From positions 1-13,748 of the forward strand of contig CALAZI010000066.1 of the NCBI GenBank assembly GCA_937895955.1: 13,748 bases of DNA, read 5' to 3'. The position numbers and the translations under genes were made by a program. The stretch comes from an uncultured Alphaproteobacteria bacterium. Lineage in GTDB: Bacteria > Pseudomonadota > Alphaproteobacteria > Caulobacterales > Parvularculaceae. Shown one piece after another: positions 1 to 5,278 of the stretch; positions within the stretch are counted from its first letter, which is position 1; every line of letters starts with the position of its first letter. The notes beneath the pieces are model-generated. The model saw nothing but the letters and a program-made list of their open reading frames with translations. It searched no databases and was not told the DNA's origin.

Positions 1-2
1 GC

Positions 3-78
3 TGGCAGGGGCGGAGGGACTCGAACCCCCGGCCCTCGGTTTTGGAGACCGATGCTCTACCAACTGAGCTACACCCCT
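3..78 (-). tRNA. trnW: tRNA-Trp (anticodon CCA)
   Basis: Read on the minus strand, this folds as a complete 76-base tRNA with the 3' CCA encoded in the DNA (bases 5 to 3). The acceptor stem AGGGGTG pairs with CGCCCCT, with one T-G wobble. The D arm is GCTC-AGTTGGTA-GAGC. The anticodon arm is TCGGT, loop CTCCAAA, ACCGA, giving anticodon CCA (Trp). The T arm carries TTCGAGT between GGGGG and CCCTC. tRNA-Trp is a common neighbour of secE-nusG in alphaproteobacteria. Here it points away from them, so it must have its own promoter. Confidence 0.97.
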
Positions 79-89
79 AGGCCGCGCCT

Positions 90-118
90 CGAATAGGGCC
101 GATGCCGGGTTAATTCAA
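90..118 (-). promoter_or_regulatory. Candidate sigma70 promoter for tRNA-Trp
   Basis: On the minus strand TTGAAT (118-113) is followed after 16 bases by CTATTC (96-91), or after 17 by TATTCG. Transcription would start near 83-84, only a few bases before the tRNA 5' end at 78. The stretch after the -10 is very GC-rich (GAGGCGCGG), as in stringently controlled stable-RNA promoters. This is a motif match only. Confidence 0.45.
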
Positions 119-140
119 TAGGCGGCGGGCGCGGTCGGTC

Positions 141-168
141 TTGACGGGCCCGGGAAAAAGTTTACCTA
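141..168 (+). promoter_or_regulatory. Candidate sigma70 promoter for secE-nusG
   Basis: CTTGACG (140-146) is an excellent alphaproteobacterial -35. The -10 is poor: TACCTA (163-168) after 16 bases. Position supports the call, since it lies in the 181-base gap between tRNA-Trp and secE and would give a 5' leader of about 85 bases. The rest of the gap (79-259) holds the divergent tRNA promoter and nothing else I can recognise. Confidence 0.45.
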
Positions 169-259
169 AGCCGCCATCTTCCGAAACAATCAGAAGGTAG
201 GGCGCGTCGGGATCGGCGCACGAGAACCCTTGCCTTCCGGACACGAGGAATTCGGCTCC

Positions 260-553
260 ATGGCGGGCGAAAAGAAAACCGGCGGCGACAAGGGCGGACA
301 GGCTTCGACGATCGAAGGCAGCGCCGAGGAAGTCAAAAAGAAAAAGAAAACGGGCGCTCTGGAGTTTGCGCGTCAGGTTCGCGCCGAAGCCGAAAAAGTC
401 ACCTGGACCTCCTGGAAAGAAACGCGCATCTCGACATTCATGGTTCTCGTCATGGTCGTCATCATGGCGATATTCTTTCTCCTCGTAGACCAGACGATCC
501 GGTTTGGCGTGTGCACGATCCTTCCGATCGATTGCGCATCGCAGGGCCGCTAG
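260..553 (+). CDS. secE: Preprotein translocase subunit SecE
   Basis: SecE is the small inner-membrane subunit of the SecYEG channel and clamps SecY. The protein has 97 residues. Residues 1-32 are a charged, low-complexity cytoplasmic tail with KKKKK at 26-30. An amphipathic segment with the family signature (RAEAEKVTWTSWKET, 41-55) follows, then a single transmembrane helix at about 58-77 (MVLVMVVIMAIFFLLV). I chose ATG 260 because GAGGAA (245-250) sits 9 bases upstream; an in-frame TTG at 230 has no such site. The conserved Trp-Pro of many SecE proteins is Trp-Thr here (W49-T50). nusG follows after 28 bases, the near-universal secE-nusG pairing. The call rests on the motif, the single helix and the context together. 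Confidence 0.95.
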   Translation: MAGEKKTGGDKGGQASTIEGSAEEVKKKKKTGALEFARQVRAEAEKVTWTSWKETRISTFMVLVMVVIMAIFFLLVDQTIRFGVCTILPIDCASQGR

Positions 554-581
554 GCGAAACCTTCAGCAGACGGACAAGACC

Positions 582-1115
582 ATGGAATTCAAGTGGTATA
601 TCGTTCACGCTTATTCGAACTTCGAAAAGAAGGTCGCTGAAGCGATCCGCCTCGCCGCGGCGGAAAAGGGCATGTCCGATCTCATCGAAGAGGTCTTTGT
701 GCCGACTGAAGACGTGACGGAAGTCCGTCGCGGCCGGAAGGTCACTTCCGAGCGGCGCTATCTGCCGGGTTATGTTCTGGTGAAGATGATCCTTAACGAT
801 CAGACCTATCACCTGATCAAGGAAACGCCGAAAGTGACGGGCTTCCTTGGCGCCGGCAACAAGCCGATGCCGGTCAGCCAGAAAGAAGTCGACCGGATCC
901 GCGGCGTCGCCACCGAATCGGCGGAGCGCCCGCGCTCGACCATCACGTTCGAGATTGGCGAGAACGTGCGCGTCGTCGACGGCCCCTTCGCCTCATTTTC
1001 GGGCGTTGTCGAAGGCGTCGACGAGGATACGCAGCGCGTCAAGGTGGCGGTTTCGATCTTCGGCCGGGCGACGCCGGTCGAGCTTGAATTCGCACAGGTC
1101 GAAAAAACCTCCTGA
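582..1115 (+). CDS. nusG: Transcription termination/antitermination factor NusG
   Basis: NusG binds RNA polymerase and, through its KOW domain, Rho or ribosomal protein S10, linking transcription to termination and translation. The protein is 177 residues, normal for NusG. The NGN domain covers about residues 3-110: it begins KWYIVHAYSNFEKKVAEAI, and residues 59-67 are RYLPGYVLV, the family core. A linker follows, then a KOW domain at 125-177 with GENVRVVDGPFASFSGVVEG. ATG 582 is the family start; the frame is open upstream, but that part overlaps secE and is not NusG-like. The Shine-Dalgarno site is weak (GACGGACAAG, 569-578), which fits cotranscription with secE. Unusually, rplK does not follow. 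Confidence 0.97.
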   Translation: MEFKWYIVHAYSNFEKKVAEAIRLAAAEKGMSDLIEEVFVPTEDVTEVRRGRKVTSERRYLPGYVLVKMILNDQTYHLIKETPKVTGFLGAGNKPMPVSQKEVDRIRGVATESAERPRSTITFEIGENVRVVDGPFASFSGVVEGVDEDTQRVKVAVSIFGRATPVELEFAQVEKTS

Positions 1116-1119
1116 GCGA

Positions 1120-1175
1120 ACGAAAAAGCCGCTTACAATTCGTGATTGAGCGCCGCATTTGCGCCGCTTTTTCGT
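1120..1175 (+). terminator. Possible weak terminator after nusG
   Basis: A perfect 10-base inverted repeat, ACGAAAAAGC (1120-1129) and GCTTTTTCGT (1166-1175), starts 5 bases after the nusG stop. A small GCGC/GCGC hairpin (1150-1153 with 1161-1164) precedes the run of five T (1168-1172). The loop between the long arms is 36 bases and the inner stem is short, so termination strength is uncertain. It is the only candidate close to the end of secE-nusG; a stronger terminator lies at 1363-1398. Confidence 0.35.
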
Positions 1176-1212
1176 CCTGCGCTGCAACAATTCGCGTTCC
1201 TAAATGGTCCCA

Positions 1213-1398
1213 GTCGCAAGGGCGCTTGCGATGGCTGGCGGGCCGGGCGAACGCTTCTCTCCCCCGCGTCGTCGTTCATCCCGCCAGCGTCGCGTCAGCG
1301 TCGGTTGCGTATCACCGGCCGGCGAACAGGCGCCCTGATGTGTGTTTGTGCGACGTGTCGATAAACGCCCGCCGTTTCTCTCCCCGGCGGGCGTTTTT
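1213..1398 (+). ncRNA. Candidate structured RNA or long 3' UTR ending at a terminator
   Basis: This lies in the 390-base stretch (1116-1505) with no convincing gene. It holds consecutive inverted repeats: TCGCAAG/CTTGCGA around a GGCG tetraloop (1214-1231); GCTGGCGGG (1234-1242) with CCCGCCAGC (1280-1288), nesting GAACG (1249-1253) with CGTTC (1273-1277); a CGAC-GT-GTCG palindrome (1351-1360); and a strong terminator hairpin (1363-1396). The frames open here start at GTG or TTG without ribosome sites and read through the terminator, so I reject them as genes. It could be an independent small RNA, a structured nusG 3' UTR, or decayed sequence. I match it to no known RNA family and see no clear promoter for it. 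Confidence 0.3.
1363..1398 (+). terminator. Strong intrinsic terminator
   Basis: A perfect 12-base stem AAACGCCCGCCG (1363-1374) pairs with CGGCGGGCGTTT (1385-1396) around a 10-base loop, and five T (1394-1398) close it. It ends transcription coming from nusG or from the structured stretch just upstream, and it insulates the gene at 1506, which has its own promoter downstream. Confidence 0.88.
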
Positions 1399-1449
1399 CC
1401 TGTCGGCTTGAACGCCGGCGAGACTCGCATTCCAATCAACAAGTTGGGT

Positions 1450-1478
1450 TTGATCGCACCGGCGGGGCGCCGGATAAT
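1450..1478 (+). promoter_or_regulatory. Candidate sigma70 promoter for the PuuD-like gene
   Basis: TTGATC (1450-1455) and GATAAT (1473-1478) are separated by exactly 17 bases, with transcription expected to start near 1485. The site lies between the terminator at 1363-1398 and the start codon at 1506, the position where a new promoter is needed. The Shine-Dalgarno run GGGAAGGGA (1491-1499) lies within the short leader. Confidence 0.55.
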
Positions 1479-1505
1479 TCACGTCAATCCGGGAAGGGAC
1501 GAATC

Positions 1506-2123
1506 ATGGCGGCAATTCTCACCAATCTGCGCAACACGGTCATAGCGGGTTCCGTCCTTGCGCTTGCGCTTGCGGTCCTTTCGCTGACGGTCTGGGGCGA
1601 TCTCATCCGGCCGTTCTGGCCGTTTCTCTTCCGCTGGGCGCATGTCATCTCCGGCGTGATGTGGATCGGCCTGCTCTGGTATTTCAACTTCGTGCAGATC
1701 CCGACGATGCCGTCGATCCCTGATGAGCAGAAGCCGGCGATCGGCAAGCATATCGCGCCGGCGGCGCTGTTCTGGTTTCGCTGGGGCGCCATGTCGACGA
1801 TCGTGACTGGCCTCATTCTGGCGATGCTCAACGGCTACATCGTTCCGGCTCTGACGCTTGGCCTCGCCGGCGGCACGACCGGCCAGATGATGATCGGCCT
1901 CGGCATGTGGCTTGGCGCGATCATGTGGTTCAATGTCTGGTTCATCATTTGGCCGAACCAGCAAAAGGCGCTCAACATCGCCAACCGTCACCCGGATATC
2001 GCCGCGGATGACAAGGCGAAGGCCGCGCGCACGGCCATGCTTTTTTCGCGGACCAACACGCTGCTTTCATTCCCAATGTTGTTTTGCATGGTCGCAGCGC
2101 AAAGCCTGTTCGGAATTTCCTGA
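1506..2123 (+). CDS. Stand-alone PuuD/Urate_ox_N-type membrane protein
   Basis: A 205-residue integral membrane protein with hydrophobic segments at about 12-30, 36-62, 85-107, 110-122, 128-150 and 183-202. It shows hallmarks of the Urate_ox_N (PF06181) domain found in the membrane urate hydroxylase PuuD: WAHVISGVMWIGLLWYFNF (44-62), FWFRWGAM (89-96), WFNVWFIIWPNQQK (141-154) and SRTNTLLSFPMLF (181-193). H46 and H82 are possible ligands. Full PuuD proteins are much longer and carry a C-terminal cytochrome c that accepts the electrons. Here the protein stops after the membrane part, there is no CXXCH motif, and no purine-degradation gene is near. I therefore name the family but not the reaction. 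The start is supported by GGGAAGGGA 6 bases upstream. The gene is a single unit between a promoter (1450-1478) and a terminator (2151-2184). Confidence 0.8.
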   Translation: MAAILTNLRNTVIAGSVLALALAVLSLTVWGDLIRPFWPFLFRWAHVISGVMWIGLLWYFNFVQIPTMPSIPDEQKPAIGKHIAPAALFWFRWGAMSTIVTGLILAMLNGYIVPALTLGLAGGTTGQMMIGLGMWLGAIMWFNVWFIIWPNQQKALNIANRHPDIAADDKAKAARTAMLFSRTNTLLSFPMLFCMVAAQSLFGIS

Positions 2124-2150
2124 GGGAAATCCGAGGTTTCATGCGGTCTG

Positions 2151-2184
2151 AAGGCGGGGTGGCTTACCCCGCCTTTCTTGTTTT
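2151..2184 (+). terminator. Intrinsic terminator after the PuuD-like gene
   Basis: AAGGCGGGGT (2151-2160) pairs perfectly with ACCCCGCCTT (2166-2175) around the 5-base loop GGCTT, followed by the T-rich TCTTGTTTT. It lies 27 bases past the stop codon. Confidence 0.85.
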
Positions 2185-2243
2185 ATATTGAACGGATGCC
2201 GGGCGAGGGGTGTCTGGGCGGTCTAACGGAGGGGTTTTAAGTC

Positions 2244-3725
2244 ATGAACTCATTGTTTGTCGGGTGCCGCGCGCCTGCGCGCTTTTTTCGGCACCTGCGT
2301 AAGGCGGTTATCGTCAGCGCGGCTTTTGCGATCACGGCCTGCGCATCGACCGGCGGACCGCTCGGCCTGTCGCGCGAGCAGGAAAAGGCGATCGGCGAAC
2401 AGCAACATCCGCAAATTCTCGCCCAGTTCGGCGGCGAAGTCGAAGATGCGAAATTGCGCGCCTATGTCGACGGCGTTGCGAGACGGCTGATTGCGGCCGG
2501 CGATCATCCGAACGATCCGATTGTCGTAACGACCCTGGACAGCCCGGTCGTCAACGCCTTCGCCTTGCCGGGTCATATTTATGTGACGCGCGGTCTTCTG
2601 TCTCTGGCGAACTCGGAAGCCGAACTCGCCGGCGTTCTCGGTCACGAGCTCGGCCATGTTTACGCACGCCACACGGCGCAGCGCGTCAGCCGGTCGAACG
2701 TGACGGGCCTTGGCGCTGCGGTTGTCGGCATTCTGACCGGCAGCCAGCAGGGCATGCAGCTCGCGAGCCAGCTCGGTCAGCTATATCTGTTGAAATATTC
2801 GCGCGGCCAGGAATATGAATCCGATCTCATCGGCGTCCGCATGCTCGCGAAAGCCAACTACGATCCGACCGCGCAAGCTGATTTTCTCCAGACGCTCGGC
2901 CGCTGGACGGATATTGAAATGAAAGTCGCCGGCCAGGATTCGCGTCCGCCCGAATTCTTGTCGACGCACCCTAATTCCGCCGACCGCGTTCGCCGCGCCG
3001 CCGCCGAAGCGCAGGCCGTCGCCTCCGCCGGCGCCGTATCGTCCGATCGCAGCCGCGCGGCCTATATGAACATGATCAACGGCATGCTCTATGGCGATGA
3101 TCCGATCAAGCAGGGTTTCATCCGCAACGGCAATGAGTTCATTCATCCCGGAATGCGCCTCGCCTTCACGGCGCCGTCCGAATTCCAGCTGATCAATACG
3201 CCGTCTGCGGTGGTCGGCCGTTCGCAAAGCGGCGGCCAGATGCAGTTTTCCGGCGGCGCTTCGTCTGAGACGCCGGCGGCGATTATCGAGGGACAGATTT
3301 CCCAGGGGCTTGGCGTCAATCTGGCGCCTGCGCGCAATTTCACTGTAAACGGCCGGTCCGGCGCCGTCGGCTCGGCGCGCGCGCAAACCCAGAGCGGAAC
3401 GGTCGACGTTCAGGCCTTCGTTCTCTCATGGGAAGGAACGACGAAGTACATCTTCCTCTGGGTGACGCCCGCTAACGACACCAGCCGCCTTCAGCAGGGG
3501 ATCAACAATACGATCGCCTCGCTTAGGACGATTGATCCGAACTCCGTGCAGGTTCCGAAAGCTGAGCGCATTAGCATCGTCAGCGCCGGGTCTCGCGACA
3601 CCGCGGCGTCGCTCGCAGCGCGGACGTCTTTCAAGACGGCCAAAGAAGAGCGGTTCATCGTGATTAACGGCCTTCTCGACGCCAACGACCTCAGAGCCGG
3701 CAGCAGCGTCAAATTGGTGCGGTAG
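2244..3725 (+). CDS. M48-family Zn metalloprotease lipoprotein
   Basis: A 493-residue predicted envelope metallopeptidase of the BepA/Oma1-like M48 group, which degrade or help fold misassembled envelope proteins. A signal peptide (residues 17-32, basic then hydrophobic) ends in lipobox ITAC with lipidated C33. Ala at +2 suggests outer-membrane placement. The catalytic site HELGH is at 134-138 (H134 and H138 zinc ligands, E135 base). The third ligand is probably E192 in EYESDLIG (190-197), and STHPNSADRV, typical of the family, follows. Residues 300-430 form a domain I cannot name. The last 50 or so residues (RISIVSAGSRDTAASLA... to the end) resemble a LysM-like module and may bind peptidoglycan. 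ATG 2244 has GGAGGGG (2228-2234) 9 bases upstream. A strong terminator (3770-3805) shows it is the last gene of its transcript. I assign no exact orthologue, since BepA proper carries TPRs that are absent here. Confidence 0.9.
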   Translation: MNSLFVGCRAPARFFRHLRKAVIVSAAFAITACASTGGPLGLSREQEKAIGEQQHPQILAQFGGEVEDAKLRAYVDGVARRLIAAGDHPNDPIVVTTLDSPVVNAFALPGHIYVTRGLLSLANSEAELAGVLGHELGHVYARHTAQRVSRSNVTGLGAAVVGILTGSQQGMQLASQLGQLYLLKYSRGQEYESDLIGVRMLAKANYDPTAQADFLQTLGRWTDIEMKVAGQDSRPPEFLSTHPNSADRVRRAAAEAQAVASAGAVSSDRSRAAYMNMINGMLYGDDPIKQGFIRNGNEFIHPGMRLAFTAPSEFQLINTPSAVVGRSQSGGQMQFSGGASSETPAAIIEGQISQGLGVNLAPARNFTVNGRSGAVGSARAQTQSGTVDVQAFVLSWEGTTKYIFLWVTPANDTSRLQQGINNTIASLRTIDPNSVQVPKAERISIVSAGSRDTAASLAARTSFKTAKEERFIVINGLLDANDLRAGSSVKLVR

Positions 3726-3769
3726 GCGCGCCGAACTGGACGCCTCGGCGATGAACCGCTAGATTCCCC

Positions 3770-3805
3770 TGCGGCCGCCCTATACGGGGCGGCCGCAAGT
3801 TTTTT
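3770..3805 (+). terminator. Strong intrinsic terminator after the M48 gene
   Basis: TGCGGCCGCCC (3770-3780) pairs perfectly with GGGCGGCCGCA (3787-3797) around the loop TATACG, then AGTTTTTT. It is 44 bases past the M48 stop codon and only 14 bases before the next start codon at 3820. Confidence 0.9.
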
Positions 3806-3819
3806 GCGCCGAGTGAAAG

Positions 3820-4368
3820 ATGAAACTTGACGTTCCGCTGAAAACGCTTGGGCCGGTCGATCATGTCGCCCTCAAGAACGCGGTCTGCGCAGCGACCCAG
3901 CAGGAATGGCTTGCTGAGCAGCTTCGCCAAAAGTCGTTCGACGTTCACGCCAAGACGCACTCGATCATCATGTTGTTTGTCGAAGGCTGGCCGGAGCTGA
4001 AAATTTCCAGGCACAGCGGGTGGAACACCTATTCCAGATACGCTCTGCCGGTGATGCAGGAGATTATCCGCAAGCATTATTCGATTCACGGCACGATCAT
4101 CCGCGCGGTCTTCGCCAAACTTCTAGCCGGCATGTCGATCGACGAACATTTTGACGATCATCCCTCATTCGCCATCGGTCACCGCATTCACGTGCCCCTC
4201 GTCACGAATGACGAGGTCGATTTCGTCATAGCCGGCCAGCATTTCAATCTGAAGGAAGGCGTCGCCTACGAAGTCAGCAATCTCGACTTTCACTATGTCG
4301 CCAACCCGAGCCGCGAAGATCGCGTCCATATGATCTTCGACTATGTGGAAGATGGGACCCCTTCCTAG
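3820..4368 (+). CDS. Aspartyl/asparaginyl beta-hydroxylase-like 2OG-Fe(II) oxygenase
   Basis: A 182-residue protein with the pattern of the Asp_Arg_Hydrox family (PF05118), Fe(II)/2-oxoglutarate enzymes with a cupin core that hydroxylate Asp, Asn or related residues. I read the active site as H110 in EHFDDH (109-114) for iron, with D112 a possible third ligand. H124 in HRIHVPL (121-127) sits where the family binds 2-oxoglutarate. H158 in LDFHYVANPS (155-164) is the second iron His, and R168 in DRVHMIFDY (167-175) is the 2-oxoglutarate Arg. There is no signal peptide or membrane helix, so it is cytoplasmic. The next gene overlaps it by 26 bases, which implies coupled translation and a shared job. 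The ribosome site is weak (GAGTGAAAG), and a terminator ends 14 bases upstream of ATG 3820, so the source of its transcript is unclear. The substrate is unknown. Confidence 0.75.
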   Translation: MKLDVPLKTLGPVDHVALKNAVCAATQQEWLAEQLRQKSFDVHAKTHSIIMLFVEGWPELKISRHSGWNTYSRYALPVMQEIIRKHYSIHGTIIRAVFAKLLAGMSIDEHFDDHPSFAIGHRIHVPLVTNDEVDFVIAGQHFNLKEGVAYEVSNLDFHYVANPSREDRVHMIFDYVEDGTPS

Positions 4369-5278
4369 CGTTCTCGTCAGTTCCGTCGTCCGCGGCGCAG
4401 AACAGGGCGACAGTCATGGCGGGCTTTACCGCGTCGATCTTGAAAGCGGCGCGAGCGAACAGCTGCTCGACTGGAATGACGGCGGGATAAATTTTGACGG
4501 GCGCGGCGCGGATCGCGGCTTGCGCGGCATTGCGATCATCGGCGATGCGATCTTCATCGCCGCAAGCGACGAACTTTTCGTATTCGACCGCCAATTCAAG
4601 ATTGTCGCGTCTTACCGAAATCCTTATCTCAAACATTGCCATGAGATCGCGGAATATCGCGGCGCCCTTTATCTGACATCGACGGGCTTCGACAGCGTGC
4701 TGCGCTTTGATCTTGCGCGACGCGAATTCAATCTCGGCATTCAATTGCGTCAACAGGACGGCGCCTATTCCGCGCGCCTTTTCAACCCGAACGCGCAAGG
4801 CGGGGCCGCGCCGTCTACCGGGTTCCATCTCAACAATGTTCATCCTAACGAATATGGCGTCTTCGTTTCCGGCCTCAGGCTCGGGGCGCTTTTGCAGGTG
4901 ACGCCGAAAACGGTGTCGATCGTCGCGGAGATTCCGCTTGGAACCCACAACGCCCGCCCGTTCAAGGGCGGCGTATTGCTGAACGATACCGAGGCTGACA
5001 GCCTTGTCTGGTGGACGCCTGACCGTCATGTGGCGATCCCTGTGCCGCATTACCCCGAAAGCGAATTGACGTTCGTTGATGTCGACAAGACAGGCGTTGC
5101 GCGTCAGTCCTTCGGACGCGGACTTTGCCAATTATCCGATCTCGTTTTCGCCGGCGGATCGTCGCCGACGACCGTCTCCGTTTACGATCTCGCCGCCGGC
5201 CGACGGGTCAAGTCGATCAACCTCACCATGGATGTGCGCAACGCCGCTCACGGCATGGCGGTCTGGCCGTTCGGTTAG
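4343..5278 (+). CDS. Beta-propeller-like protein partnered with the oxygenase
   Basis: A 311-residue soluble protein with no signal peptide. It has a repeating pattern of short beta-rich units of the type small-hydrophobic-strand, Gly, strand, then D or T (for example GLRGIAIIGDAIFIA 59-73, HEIAEYRGALYLTST 100-114, VHPNEYGVFVSG 166-177, HNARPFKGGVLLND 202-215). This suggests a five- or six-bladed propeller, resembling the TIGR03032/DUF4915 type proteins from memory. Histidines H100, H167, H202 and H303 recur at the same place in successive units. The start is uncertain: ATG 4343 and ATG 4352 are both in frame and neither has a good ribosome site, consistent with translational coupling to the oxygenase gene that it overlaps. 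It ends in a 4-base convergent overlap with the DUF1295 gene on the other strand. I cannot state its function; scaffold, substrate binder or a lyase-like enzyme are all possible. Confidence 0.7.
   Translation: MWKMGPLPSVLVSSVVRGAEQGDSHGGLYRVDLESGASEQLLDWNDGGINFDGRGADRGLRGIAIIGDAIFIAASDELFVFDRQFKIVASYRNPYLKHCHEIAEYRGALYLTSTGFDSVLRFDLARREFNLGIQLRQQDGAYSARLFNPNAQGGAAPSTGFHLNNVHPNEYGVFVSGLRLGALLQVTPKTVSIVAEIPLGTHNARPFKGGVLLNDTEADSLVWWTPDRHVAIPVPHYPESELTFVDVDKTGVARQSFGRGLCQLSDLVFAGGSSPTTVSVYDLAAGRRVKSINLTMDVRNAAHGMAVWPFG

Noticed and set aside
230..259. TTG 230 as the secE start
   Set aside because: ATG 260 has GAGGAA at an ideal distance and matches the expected length; the TTG has no site.
1142..1411. 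Open frames starting at GTG 1142 or TTG 1146 as small genes
   Set aside because: No ribosome site; one reads through the terminator hairpin at 1363-1398; the amino-acid composition (Arg/Ala/Ser-rich) looks like translated noncoding DNA.
1506..2123. Calling the gene puuD (urate hydroxylase)
   Set aside because: Only the membrane domain is present; no cytochrome c domain and no purine genes, so the enzyme name is not supported.
2781..3386. A 201-codon minus-strand frame inside the M48 gene
   Set aside because: Arg/Gly/Ala-rich shadow of the protease gene without family signatures.
4274..5131. A 285-codon minus-strand open frame opposite the oxygenase and propeller genes
   Set aside because: It is antisense to two genes with clear protein patterns, has low-complexity Arg/Ala-rich translation and no ribosome site; such shadows are expected at this GC content.
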